A stretch of DNA of 11,723 bases, from assembly GCA_018400545.1 (NCBI GenBank), contig JAGYLT010000042.1, positions 1-11,723 on the forward strand, read 5' to 3'. Positions 1-7,146 of the stretch are shown piece after piece. Below the pieces are notes generated by a model, which had not been told where the DNA came from, made no database searches, and was given only the letters and a program-made list of their open reading frames with translations. How positions within the stretch are numbered: the stretch's first letter is position 1; each line of letters opens with the position of its first letter. A program made the position numbers and the translations under genes. This DNA is from Bacteroidales bacterium. Lineage in GTDB: Bacteria; Bacteroidota; Bacteroidia; Bacteroidales; 4484-276.

Positions 1-23
1 ACTAAATAATCTATTTTTGAGGC

Positions 24-584
24 ATGAAATTTATTGAACTTGTAAGTTCCAGATACAGCGCCCGGAAATATTCAGATAAACCTGTGGAAAGAGAAAAACT
101 TGAACAATGTGTTGAAGCGGCAAGGCTTGCACCCTCTGCATGCAATTCGCAACCGTGGCATTTTATAATCGTTGACGAATCCGACCTTGTTAAAAAAGTG
201 GCTTCAGAAACCTACAATCAGGTTATTGCTTTTAATAAATTTGTGAGCAATGCTCAGGCCATTGCAGTGATCATCATGGAAAAACCCAAACTGATCACAC
301 AAATTGGCGGGGCCATCAAAAACAAGGAATACCCGCTTATAGACATCGGCATTGCAGCAGAACATTTTTGCCTGCAGGCTACTGATCTGGGTTTGGGAAC
401 CTGTATGCTGGGCTGGTTCAATGAGAAGGCCATCAAAAAACTGCTAAACATTCCGCCTAAGAAAACCATCGGATTGCTGATTTCGATTGGCTATCCGGAT
501 TATAAAAAACCACCAGTGAAAGGAAGGAAGGCGTTTGAAGAGGTAGCGAGTTTTAATGAGTATGGCGAGAGAAGCGAGTTGTGA
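24..584 (+). CDS. Nitroreductase-family FMN-dependent oxidoreductase
   Basis: This 186-residue protein fits the short bacterial nitroreductase family: cytoplasmic, usually dimeric FMN enzymes that use NAD(P)H to reduce nitro compounds, quinones or related acceptors. The N-terminus has the FMN-phosphate-binding pattern RYSARKY (residues 10-16). The segment APSACNSQPWHF (36-47) is the typical APSxxNxQPW motif. A later stretch around residues 108-132 (GIAAEHFCLQATDLGLGTCM) matches the conserved helix and glycine turn near the flavin. The ATG start lies 23 nt from the window edge and gives the correct family N-terminus, so the gene appears complete. The last residues (EYGERSEL) come from a purine-rich GAG-like stretch that continues past the stop, so the exact C-terminus may have drifted. 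The real substrate cannot be read from sequence. The 155-nt spacer to the next gene suggests it is not part of the respiratory operon. Confidence 0.9.
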   Translation: MKFIELVSSRYSARKYSDKPVEREKLEQCVEAARLAPSACNSQPWHFIIVDESDLVKKVASETYNQVIAFNKFVSNAQAIAVIIMEKPKLITQIGGAIKNKEYPLIDIGIAAEHFCLQATDLGLGTCMLGWFNEKAIKKLLNIPPKKTIGLLISIGYPDYKKPPVKGRKAFEEVASFNEYGERSEL

Positions 585-687
585 GAGGTGAGTTTTGAGT
601 TGCCTATTGCCAAATTAAATCCTGGAAAGTAATATCAAGCGATACTTATTTTCATTTTTTAACAAATAAGCAAAATCACCGAACATC

Positions 688-718
688 TTTGGCATACACA
701 TGTTTAATCCTAAACTTT
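688..718 (+). promoter_or_regulatory. Possible Bacteroidota-type promoter for the cytochrome c gene
   Basis: TTTG at 688-691 is followed after 19 nt by TAAACTTT (711-718), a partial match to the Bacteroidota -7 element TAnnTTTG. The spacing is ideal, but the -7 match has a mismatch in its TTTG half. It would start transcription about 15-20 nt before the ATG at 740. Confidence 0.3.
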
Positions 719-739
719 AAAATTAATACGATCAGAATC

Positions 740-1204
740 ATGAAAAATTTAATCATTACAACTATTGGAATCTCATTTTTGTTGGCTTTATTGTTCAGCC
801 TTACATCCATGGGAAATAAATACGATTACGAAGTTGAAGAAACCATCATGCTGGCTTCTGAAATTGACCTGGAAGCCTCCATGGAGGCTGGAAAGAAAAT
901 ATATGAAGGAAAAGGAACCTGCGTTGCATGTCATCAGGTAAACGGTCAGGGCATTCCACCAACATTTCCGCCCCTTGCCAAGGCTGATTACCTGCTGGAA
1001 GATAAACACCGCGCTATTAAGCAAACCATGTACGGAGCCAAAGAACCGATTACCGTAAATGGTGTGACTTATCCGGGCGGTATCATGACGGTGGTTGACC
1101 TTACAGATGAAGAAGTTCGTGATGTGGTAAATTACATCCTGAACAGCTGGGGCAACAACGGTGGTGTGGTTACCGTTGAAGATGTTAAAGCCCAGCGGGA
1201 GTAA
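740..1204 (+). CDS. Membrane-targeted monoheme cytochrome c
   Basis: A 154-residue class I cytochrome c, exported and probably tethered to the outer face of the inner membrane. Residues 1-24 form a positively charged start plus a hydrophobic stretch (signal peptide or uncleaved anchor), followed by an acidic linker. The heme-binding motif CVACH is at 61-65, and Met116 in the GGIM segment is the likely distal ligand. The pattern after the heme site (GQGIPPTFPPLA), the late segment DEEVRDVVNYILNSWGN and the C-terminal VTVEDVKAQR resemble monoheme domains fused to some copper nitrite reductases or found as free electron carriers. An upstream TTG at 689 would extend the frame by 17 residues, but ATG 740 places the signal sequence at the N-terminus and is preferred. 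A terminator follows, so it is probably its own transcript. Donating electrons to the downstream oxidase is inference from position. Confidence 0.9.
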   Translation: MKNLIITTIGISFLLALLFSLTSMGNKYDYEVEETIMLASEIDLEASMEAGKKIYEGKGTCVACHQVNGQGIPPTFPPLAKADYLLEDKHRAIKQTMYGAKEPITVNGVTYPGGIMTVVDLTDEEVRDVVNYILNSWGNNGGVVTVEDVKAQRE

Positions 1205-1274
1205 CAGATTTTGCCTCCAAAACCCTTACTGAATGTATTGCTGCAGATTACACTGATTACTGTTAAATTCCTCA

Positions 1275-1305
1275 ATTCCCGGTTAATGTAAACCGGGAAT
1301 CTTTT
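1275..1305 (+). terminator. Rho-independent terminator after the cytochrome c gene
   Basis: A perfect 10-bp stem, ATTCCCGGTT (1275-1284) and AACCGGGAAT (1291-1300), with a 6-nt loop, is followed by CTTTTAATTT. It sits 70 nt after the cytochrome c stop codon. It should end that transcript and separate it from the oxidase operon. Confidence 0.85.
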
Positions 1306-1328
1306 AATTTCCGGGTGAATTAAATCAA

Positions 1329-1385
1329 AAGCCATTCTAAATCTAATTAATCCATCATAAGCCATTTTTAATTTTCATTAAAAAT
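1329..1385 (+). promoter_or_regulatory. Candidate operator region: direct repeats and AT-rich dyad
   Basis: Two 14-bp direct repeats, AAGCCATTCTAAAT (1329-1342) and AAGCCATTTTTAAT (1359-1372), agree at 12 of 14 positions and start exactly 30 bp apart, close to three helical turns. The second overlaps the left arm of a perfect dyad, ATTTTTAAT-TTTC-ATTAAAAAT (1364-1385). The region lies about 80-140 bp upstream of the inferred start of oxidase-operon transcription. The dyad lacks GC and a downstream T-run, so it is more like a protein-binding site than a terminator. The regulator is unknown; neither a CRP site (TGTGA-N6-TCACA) nor an FNR site (TTGAT-N4-ATCAA) is present. Chance AT-rich symmetry is possible. 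Confidence 0.35.
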
Positions 1386-1456
1386 TTAACAGATCATTAA
1401 CAAAATTTAATTGGCCCTTCTCTGCAAATTGGGGTAAGAATACCTAAATAATTTTT

Positions 1457-1465
1457 TAATTTTGC
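1457..1465 (+). promoter_or_regulatory. Probable -7 promoter element of the oxidase operon
   Basis: TAATTTTGC is an exact match to the Bacteroidota -7 consensus TAnnTTTGY. The nearest -33-like TTG (1429-1431) is 25 nt upstream, longer than usual, so the -33 element is uncertain. Transcription would start near 1471. This makes the ATG at 1471 essentially leaderless and favours ATG 1507, with a leader of about 35 nt, as the sco start. Confidence 0.5.
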
Positions 1466-1506
1466 CGGCCATGATACTAACAAACAAAAAGACTATCTCT
1501 CCGAAT

Positions 1507-2304
1507 ATGAAAATTTTTCTCACGATTTTTTTTGCAGTGCTTTTTTCATGCTCATTTGCGCAGGATCAGGAAGAAATGAGTGCAGATTCGCTGATGAACC
1601 TGCTGGGTATTTATGAAAAACTGGACGAATATGTTCCTGAAGACCTGACATTTACCACCGAGAATGGAGACACTGTAAATTTCAAATCACTTATCGACAA
1701 ACCCACCGTGCTCACCCTGGTGTATTTTACCTGCCCGGGTATTTGCAGCCCGCTGCTTGACGGTATCGCCGACGTAATTGGCAAAACCGATATGGAGCTG
1801 GGTAAAGATTACCAGGTGCTAACAGTAAGCTTTAACGAAAAGGAAACTTACCAACTGGCCAAAGACAAAAAGAAAAACTATGTGAAGCAGGTAAACAAGG
1901 AAATTGACGAAAGTCAGTGGCTTTGGATGGTGGGAGACAGCACAAACATTAAACGACTCACCGAAAGTGTAGGTTACCAGTTCAAACGTGAGGGTGATGA
2001 TTTTATTCACGCTGCTGCCATCATGGTGCTCAGCCCCAATGGTAAAGTTACCCGCTATCTTTATGGTACTTACTTCCTTCCCTTCGATTTAAAGATGGCA
2101 CTGGTAGAAGCTGCTGAAGGTCGCTCCGGCCCGACCATCAACAAGATTCTGAACTATTGTTTCAGCTACGATCCGGAAGGCAAAAAATACGTTTTTAACA
2201 TTACCAAAGTATCAGGAACCATTATTATAATCTTAGCGCTCTCCTCACTGGCATTTCTCATTCTCAGCAAAAAAAGGCGCGTACATCCAAAAATGAATAA
2301 CTAA
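1507..2304 (+). CDS. sco: SCO1/SenC-family copper chaperone for cytochrome oxidase
   Basis: A 265-residue thioredoxin-fold protein of the SCO1/SenC family, which delivers copper to, and keeps reduced, the CuA site of oxidase subunit II outside the inner membrane. The copper ligands are visible: CPGIC (Cys76 and Cys80) and His168 in FIHAAAIMVLSPNG. Residues 1-18 form a signal peptide. Cys15 in LFSC could be a lipobox, although cleavage before QDQ is equally plausible. A C-terminal hydrophobic segment (about 236-253), followed by KKRR, is a membrane anchor placing the domain in the periplasm; SCO proteins with a C-terminal anchor occur in several phyla. Start choice: ATG 1507 puts the signal sequence at the N-terminus, while ATG 1471 (277 aa) would add a polar extension and sits at the inferred transcription start. 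It is the first gene of the operon, 16 nt before coxA. Confidence 0.92.
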   Translation: MKIFLTIFFAVLFSCSFAQDQEEMSADSLMNLLGIYEKLDEYVPEDLTFTTENGDTVNFKSLIDKPTVLTLVYFTCPGICSPLLDGIADVIGKTDMELGKDYQVLTVSFNEKETYQLAKDKKKNYVKQVNKEIDESQWLWMVGDSTNIKRLTESVGYQFKREGDDFIHAAAIMVLSPNGKVTRYLYGTYFLPFDLKMALVEAAEGRSGPTINKILNYCFSYDPEGKKYVFNITKVSGTIIIILALSSLAFLILSKKRRVHPKMNN

Positions 2305-2320
2305 ACTAAATTTACATGAT

Positions 2321-3961
2321 ATGACTGCTATACCACAACCAAGAGAGTATGTGAATTTTTACCAGGTCAGGAAAGGCTTTCTCTCGTGGCTGGTAACCGA
2401 AGATCATAAACGGATCGCCCTCTTATATTTCTGGGCAATCAGTGCATTTTTTGTGGTTGCATTTATACTGGGACTGATCATGCGCTACGAATTGATCGCG
2501 CCCGGTGAAACCCTCCTCGACCCGCAAACCTATAACGAAGTATTTACCCTTCACGGGGTAATTATGATCTTTCTGTTTATTATCCCGGGCATTCCTGCCA
2601 TTTTCGGCAACTTTGCCCTGCCCATGCTCATCGGGGCTCCCGATGTGGCTTTTCCAAAGTTAAACCTTGTTTCGTGGTACCTTTATGTACTGGGTGGTTT
2701 ACTGGCACTGGCAACATTATTCTATGGTGAAGGCCCCGCTGATACCGGCTGGACATTCTATGCGCCCTACAGCGTGAAAACGGGCACCAATGTTACGGTG
2801 GCAGTGCTTGCCGCTTTTGTGCTTGGTTTTTCATCCATCCTTACCGGTGTAAACTTTATTGTTACCATGCACCAGATGCGTGCCCCGGGCATGTCGTGGA
2901 TGAAGATGCCACTTTTTCCCTGGGCACTTTATGCCACCGCCTGGATACAGGTGCTTGCCACACCGATCGTGGGCATTACGCTACTGATGATCGTTGCCGA
3001 ACGTTCGCTTGGAATCGGGCTCTTCGACCCGGCACTGGGGGGCGACCCGGTGCTATACCAGCATCTGTTCTGGATATATTCGCACCCGGCAGTGTATATC
3101 ATGGTGCTGCCCGCCATGGGAATAGTTTCGGAAACCATTCCGGTGTTTGTAAAAAAATCAATATTCGGATATAAAGTTATTGTATATTCCAGTCTTGCCA
3201 TTGCATTTATCGGGTATTTCGTGTGGGGGCACCACATGTTTACTTCCGGCATGAGCGGTCCAGCGCGAATCATATTCTCAATACTCACATTTTTAGTGGC
3301 CATACCCAGTGCCATCAAAGTGTTTAACTGGGTATCAACGCTATACAAAGGGTCAATCGATATCAAAACACCGCTGCTCTATGCGCTTGCATTTATATTC
3401 CTGTTTACGATTGGCGGACTGACAGGGCTTGTGGTAGGCGCGCTGGCAACAGATATTCATGTTCACGATACTTATTTTGTGGTAGGCCACTTCCATTACG
3501 TGATGTTCGGGGGAACGGGCTTTGCATTTTTCGGGGCCATCCATTTTTACTATCCGAAAATATGGGGCAGAATGTATAATCAGAAAATGGCAAACATTGC
3601 ATTTACCATTCTTTTCATTGGATTCAACCTGGTTTATTTCCCCATGTTGGTGCTGGGCATGATGGGAATGCCGAGACGTTATTATGACTACCTTCCTGAA
3701 TTTACACTGCCAAACCAGATTTCAACCTACGGATCATGGATTCTTGCAATTGGACTGATCCTGATGATCATAAACCTCATCAATGGTCGCAAGGGGCCGA
3801 AAGCCTCCACCAATCCATGGAAATCGGTTACGCTGGACTGGACACACACGCAATCGCCGCCAACACTCTACAACTTTGATGAAACACCTGAAGTTAAGCG
3901 CGGACCATACGATTATACCGACTATGAAACATATTTAGAAAAGAACAATCAAAACGCATAA
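2321..3961 (+). CDS. coxA: Cytochrome c oxidase subunit I (A2-type heme-copper oxidase)
   Basis: A 546-residue catalytic subunit with about 12 membrane helices. It reduces O2 to water and pumps protons across the inner membrane. All metal ligands are present: low-spin heme His78 and His392, high-spin heme His390, CuB His255, His304 and His305, and Tyr259 for the His-Tyr crosslink. The D-pathway entry is kept (Asp108 in the GAPD segment, with Asn97 and Asn115), as is the K-pathway Lys333 (IPSAIKVF). The A1-type glutamate of GHPEV is absent: the sequence is YSHPAV (253-258), with Tyr253 and Ser254 as in A2-type oxidases such as the Rhodothermus and Thermus caa3 enzymes. Propionate-contacting arginines Arg452 and Arg453 follow helix XI. 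The gene is complete, with no evident ribosome-binding site, and ends 1 nt before coxC, which suggests translational coupling. Confidence 0.98.
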   Translation: MTAIPQPREYVNFYQVRKGFLSWLVTEDHKRIALLYFWAISAFFVVAFILGLIMRYELIAPGETLLDPQTYNEVFTLHGVIMIFLFIIPGIPAIFGNFALPMLIGAPDVAFPKLNLVSWYLYVLGGLLALATLFYGEGPADTGWTFYAPYSVKTGTNVTVAVLAAFVLGFSSILTGVNFIVTMHQMRAPGMSWMKMPLFPWALYATAWIQVLATPIVGITLLMIVAERSLGIGLFDPALGGDPVLYQHLFWIYSHPAVYIMVLPAMGIVSETIPVFVKKSIFGYKVIVYSSLAIAFIGYFVWGHHMFTSGMSGPARIIFSILTFLVAIPSAIKVFNWVSTLYKGSIDIKTPLLYALAFIFLFTIGGLTGLVVGALATDIHVHDTYFVVGHFHYVMFGGTGFAFFGAIHFYYPKIWGRMYNQKMANIAFTILFIGFNLVYFPMLVLGMMGMPRRYYDYLPEFTLPNQISTYGSWILAIGLILMIINLINGRKGPKASTNPWKSVTLDWTHTQSPPTLYNFDETPEVKRGPYDYTDYETYLEKNNQNA

Positions 3962-3962
3962 T

Positions 3963-4586
3963 ATGAGTTCACAAGCTGCTTCGCACGACCACGTTATTCA
4001 TTTTGATCCGTATGGAAAGAAAATGGGGATGTGGCTATTTCTGTTCACCGAAGTGCTGCTATTTGGCGGCCTTTTCATCGTTTATGCCGCATACCGGTAT
4101 TTGAACCAGGAAGCCTTTCACGACGGATCTGCCCAACTGGATGTGGTGATTGGCGCTATCAACACGGTTATCCTGCTGACCAGTAGTTTAACTGTGGCAC
4201 TGTCCATTACTGCCCTTCAAAAAGGACACACCAAAAGAGCGGTGAATCTTATATGGGCAACCATCATTTTTGCGTTGATATTTCTGGTGAATAAATATTT
4301 TGAATGGATGTCGAAGTATGAACATGGCCTGTTCCCGGGCATGGACCACTTCAAGGAACTTAGCACCGGTGAGACACAATTTTTCAACCTCTATTTTTTT
4401 ATGACCGGACTGCACGCCATTCACGTTATTGTGGGTGCCATATTGTTATTTATCATCGCAATTTATATCAAAAAAGGAAGCATCAATAAAGACCGTTATA
4501 TCTATCTCGAAAATGGCGGCCTATACTGGCACCTTGTGGATGTAATCTGGATTTATTTGTTTCCATTGTTTTATCTAATCATTTAA
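3963..4586 (+). CDS. coxC: Cytochrome c oxidase subunit III
   Basis: A 207-residue integral membrane protein of the COX3 family with about five helices, the short bacterial form lacking the two N-terminal helices of the mitochondrial protein. The first helix holds the conserved membrane glutamate in WLFLFTEVLLFGG. The late segments FFMTGLHAIHVIVGA and LYWHLVDVIWIYLFPLFYLI are family signatures. Subunit III supports stable proton uptake by the D pathway and protects subunit I from turnover inactivation. The start follows the coxA stop after a single base, and coxD begins 12 nt after it. Confidence 0.96.
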   Translation: MSSQAASHDHVIHFDPYGKKMGMWLFLFTEVLLFGGLFIVYAAYRYLNQEAFHDGSAQLDVVIGAINTVILLTSSLTVALSITALQKGHTKRAVNLIWATIIFALIFLVNKYFEWMSKYEHGLFPGMDHFKELSTGETQFFNLYFFMTGLHAIHVIVGAILLFIIAIYIKKGSINKDRYIYLENGGLYWHLVDVIWIYLFPLFYLII

Positions 4587-4598
4587 AATCACAAAAAT

Positions 4599-4886
4599 AT
4601 GTCGGGAGAACAAGATACACATATTGTTGACTATAAATTTAATATCCTGGTTTGGATAGATCTGCTGATCTTTACATTGATCACCATCGAAATTGCACAG
4701 TTCGATTTCCAGGCTTTAACCGTGGTTATTGCGCTTTTGGTGGCCAGCATTAAAACCTACCTCGTGGGAACATATTTTATGCATCTGAAGTTTGAAAACA
4801 GATTTATGCAGGCAATAGTCATCGGCGTGGCTTTTCTGTTTATTGCGGTGCTGATTTTCTTATTTACTGATTACCTGTACTTTTAA
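4599..4886 (+). CDS. coxD: Cytochrome c oxidase subunit IV (prokaryotic type)
   Basis: A 95-residue protein with three predicted membrane helices, typical of the small prokaryotic subunit IV (caa3/CtaF/CyoD-like). The diagnostic part is VASIKTYLVGTYFMHLKFE in the middle, followed by a hydrophobic helix ending in FLFTDYLYF. It helps assemble and stabilise the subunit I-III complex and has no cofactor. It lies between coxC and coxB with short gaps, supporting co-expression. Confidence 0.93.
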   Translation: MSGEQDTHIVDYKFNILVWIDLLIFTLITIEIAQFDFQALTVVIALLVASIKTYLVGTYFMHLKFENRFMQAIVIGVAFLFIAVLIFLFTDYLYF

Positions 4887-4890
4887 TATC

Positions 4891-4895
4891 GGAGG
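4891..4895 (+). promoter_or_regulatory. Strong Shine-Dalgarno site before coxB
   Basis: GGAGG (in ATCGGAGGAAAAA) lies 9 nt before the coxB ATG. Most genes of this window lack such a site, and Bacteroidota generally depend little on it, so it stands out. It fixes the coxB start at 4905. Confidence 0.75.
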
Positions 4896-4904
4896 AAAAA
4901 TAAA

Positions 4905-5825
4905 ATGAGTGGAGCTTCAAATTTTGTCGAAGGCGTTGATCTAGCTTTTTACGTAATCCTGGGAATTTCACTGTTTTTCCTGGTGCTTATCACAGGAACC
5001 ATGATCTATTTTGTTTTCAGGTACAGAAAATCAAAAAATCCCAAAGCGGATACATCCATAACCGGGAGTAATAAACTCGAGGTAATCTGGACCGTAATTC
5101 CAACCATTCTCGTACTAGTCATGTTTTATTATGGCTGGGCCGGTTTCGCACCCATGCGCGATGTGCCGGACGATGCCATTCCGGTCAAAGCCATTGCGCG
5201 GATGTGGAGTTGGACCTTTGAATATGAAAACGGTAAAAAAAGTGATAAGCTGATCGTTCCCAAGGACAAACCCGTATATCTGGACCTGATTTCGGTGGAT
5301 GTAAACCATGCGTTGTATGTGCCGGCATTCCGCATCAAGGAGGATGTAGTTCCCGGACGCAAAAACTGGATGTGGTTCACCGCCAATGAGTTTGGGTCGT
5401 ACGATCTGCTTTGTGCCGAGTATTGCGGATTGCGACATGCCTACATGCTCACAACCGTTGAAGTGGTTTCGGACGACGAATGGGCCGAATGGATGAAAAC
5501 CCCGGAAGGTGAAAGCGACCTGGATGTGGTTGCCGAAGGCTTTAATGTGATAAAAATGAACGGTTGTGTAGCCTGCCACTCCTCCGATGGAACCAAACTG
5601 GTCGGCAACAGCTTTAAAGGTATCTGGGGAGAAGAACGCAAAGTACTGGTTGATGGCGAGGAAAAAACAGTTACAGTCGATCGCGACTATATCGTGAAAT
5701 CGATCTATGACCCAAATGCAGAGATTGTGGTAGGTTACAACGAAGGTTTGATGCCTGCCTACAAGGATATGATCTCTGAACAGGAAATTGATCAATTTAT
5801 CGAATATCTGAAAACTTTAAAATAG
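4905..5825 (+). CDS. coxB: Cytochrome c oxidase subunit II with fused cytochrome c domain (caa3 type)
   Basis: A 306-residue electron-entry subunit. Two N-terminal helices (about 12-39 and 57-80) anchor it, and a cupredoxin domain (about 90-190) faces outside. The CuA site is complete: His135, then Cys170, Glu172, Cys174, His178 and Met181 in CAEYCGLRHAYM. A C-terminal cytochrome c domain follows, with heme motif CVACH (221-225) and Met283 in GLMPAY as probable distal ligand. This fusion defines caa3-type oxidases, in which the tethered heme c passes electrons to CuA. There is no clear signal peptide apart from the first helix, common in this type. It is encoded after subunits I, III and IV rather than before subunit I. 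An extra insertion rich in charged residues (about 243-260) lies between the heme motif and the Met ligand. Confidence 0.97.
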   Translation: MSGASNFVEGVDLAFYVILGISLFFLVLITGTMIYFVFRYRKSKNPKADTSITGSNKLEVIWTVIPTILVLVMFYYGWAGFAPMRDVPDDAIPVKAIARMWSWTFEYENGKKSDKLIVPKDKPVYLDLISVDVNHALYVPAFRIKEDVVPGRKNWMWFTANEFGSYDLLCAEYCGLRHAYMLTTVEVVSDDEWAEWMKTPEGESDLDVVAEGFNVIKMNGCVACHSSDGTKLVGNSFKGIWGEERKVLVDGEEKTVTVDRDYIVKSIYDPNAEIVVGYNEGLMPAYKDMISEQEIDQFIEYLKTLK

Positions 5826-5840
5826 GACGGAATCAAAAAA

Positions 5841-6704
5841 ATGCAACGCATTAAATCAACATTGGGGCTGTTTGCCGAACTGAGCAAGATCAAAATTCCA
5901 TTTGCGGTATCGATCAGCTCATTGACGGGCTACCTCGTTTACAGCGGCAGTTTTGATTCCGGTGCGATAATTTCCACACTTGGGGTATTCTTGCTGGCTG
6001 GTGGCAGCGCCGCGCTGAACCAGTATCAGGAATATCATTTGGATGCCCGGATGAACCGGACCAAAAACCGGCCGATTCCGAGCGGTAGGTTTTCCTCCAC
6101 CAACACGCTCATCTTCTCCATCATTGTTTCACTTATCGGGGCCCTTATTCTGTGGTTAGGCAACAACCCTACAGCATGTTTAATCGGATTATTAACCCTG
6201 TTGTGGTATAACGGCATTTACACGCCCATGAAGCGTAAGACCGTTTTTGCCGTGCTGGCCGGGGCTTTTGTGGGAGCCTTCCCCCCAATAATTGGCTGGA
6301 CGGCAGCAGGTGGATATGTTTTCGATACTGCCATCATCCTCATCGCAATGCTGCTGTTTATCTGGCAGGTGCCTCATTTTATTTTATTACTGCTCAAATT
6401 TGGCCCCGAATACGAAGTGGCCGGATTTTCCACACTAACCTCCTATTTCAGCGAAGCCCAGTTAAAGAAACTCATTTTTGTATGGGTGCTGGCAACAGCC
6501 TTTTCTGTAATGATCATTCCGGTTGCAGGCGTGATTTCTTCTGGGGTTATAACTGCTTTGCTTCTGGCATCTTCGGTCTGGATCGTTTACAGTTTCTTCA
6601 TCCTGATGCGAAAACAGCAGTTCAACCTCCGTAAGGCCTTTATGGAAATCAATCTTTTCCTGATGCTGGTGCTGATTTTATTTTCGGTAGATAGTTTGAT
6701 TTAG
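5841..6704 (+). CDS. ctaB: Protoheme IX farnesyltransferase (heme O synthase)
   Basis: A 287-residue polytopic UbiA-superfamily prenyltransferase that attaches a farnesyl group to heme B, giving heme O, the precursor of heme A used by the oxidase. The first catalytic motif is visible as NQYQEYHLDARMNRTKNRP (60-78), with Asn60, Asp68, Arg73 and Arg77. The usual first acidic residue of this motif is Glu64 here rather than Asp. The second signature, YTPMKRKT, and the third, WQVPHF followed by PEYEVAGF, match heme O synthases rather than quinone-type UbiA enzymes. About eight or nine helices are expected. It closes the oxidase operon, 15 nt after coxB. The heme A synthase CtaA is not in this window and must be elsewhere if the enzyme uses heme A. 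Confidence 0.95.
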   Translation: MQRIKSTLGLFAELSKIKIPFAVSISSLTGYLVYSGSFDSGAIISTLGVFLLAGGSAALNQYQEYHLDARMNRTKNRPIPSGRFSSTNTLIFSIIVSLIGALILWLGNNPTACLIGLLTLLWYNGIYTPMKRKTVFAVLAGAFVGAFPPIIGWTAAGGYVFDTAIILIAMLLFIWQVPHFILLLLKFGPEYEVAGFSTLTSYFSEAQLKKLIFVWVLATAFSVMIIPVAGVISSGVITALLLASSVWIVYSFFILMRKQQFNLRKAFMEINLFLMLVLILFSVDSLI

Positions 6705-6796
6705 GTACCTTGACCGAATTTCACACTGATAAATTCAGCGCATCTCAGGCGACTATCTTTTAACAGGATATGATGTTAACTTTTCCCGAAAATCGC

Positions 6797-6830
6797 TTTG
6801 GGTGAACATTGTTTAAAATTTGTATTTTTG
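6797..6830 (+). promoter_or_regulatory. Bacteroidota-type promoter upstream of the antitoxin-like gene
   Basis: TTTG (6797-6800), a 22-nt spacer and TATTTTTG (6823-6830) match the -33/-7 consensus (TTTG, TAnnTTTG). Transcription would start near 6837, about 60 nt before the ATG at 6901. It suggests the small gene, and perhaps the antiporter after it, is transcribed independently of the oxidase operon. An 11-codon frame (6852-6887) in the leader is probably meaningless. Confidence 0.55.
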
Positions 6831-6900
6831 GTAAATGTCATCTTTTTACACATGAATAAAATCCCTACCATGAATACCCGTTTATAAAAAAACTTAAGAC

Positions 6901-7146
6901 ATGGAATCAACAGATATAAACGTACAATTGCCCCTCAGCTTCAATCAGGTAGTTGACATAGTAACACAACTACCGGATTATGAAAAGAAAAAACTAAGTG
7001 AGCTGTTGAAACAAGAATCTATACCAAAAAGTAATGCAGGTAAAGATGAAATACTCACCCATTTTGCCAGCGAAAATGTTTTGGCCAAAGACTGGCTATC
7101 ACCCGAAGAAGATGAAGCATGGAAAAATTTCGCTCGTTTGAGATGA
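6901..7146 (+). CDS. Small antitoxin-like protein, no partner toxin visible
   Basis: An 81-residue soluble, charged protein. The N-terminus (LPLSFNQVVDIVTQLP, then EKKKLSELLKQE) resembles the short helical segment seen in DUF2281-like and other small putative antitoxins. The C-terminal stretch LAKDWLSPEEDEAWKNF is of the kind found at the toxin-binding end of orphan or type II antitoxins in Bacteroidota and cyanobacteria. This assignment rests on recalled pattern similarity, not on a search. No toxin gene follows: the next 147 nt contain only a 22-codon frame whose ATG overlaps this stop as ATGA (7143-7211), with no recognisable toxin motif. Its own promoter lies upstream. It could be an orphan antitoxin, the remnant of a toxin-antitoxin pair, or an unrelated regulator. 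Confidence 0.65.
   Translation: MESTDINVQLPLSFNQVVDIVTQLPDYEKKKLSELLKQESIPKSNAGKDEILTHFASENVLAKDWLSPEEDEAWKNFARLR

Noticed and set aside
585..739. Possible small gene or RNA between the nitroreductase and cytochrome c genes
   Set aside because: I see no frame, stem or tRNA-like structure, only a GAG/TTGAG-rich stretch followed by a weak promoter candidate.
2929..3366. A 145-codon minus-strand open frame inside coxA
   Set aside because: It is the antisense shadow of a strongly conserved oxidase gene, and its translation shows no recognisable domain.
5115..5795. A 226-codon minus-strand open frame inside coxB
   Set aside because: The opposite strand encodes complete CuA and heme c motifs. 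The frame's His- and Phe-rich product looks like an antisense artefact.
6716..6737. GAATTT / AAATTC short inverted repeat after ctaB as a terminator
   Set aside because: The stem is only 6 bp of mostly AT with a 9-nt loop and no T-run.
6852..6887. An 11-codon leader frame before the antitoxin-like gene
   Set aside because: It has no ribosome-binding site, no run of regulatory codons and no associated attenuator hairpin.
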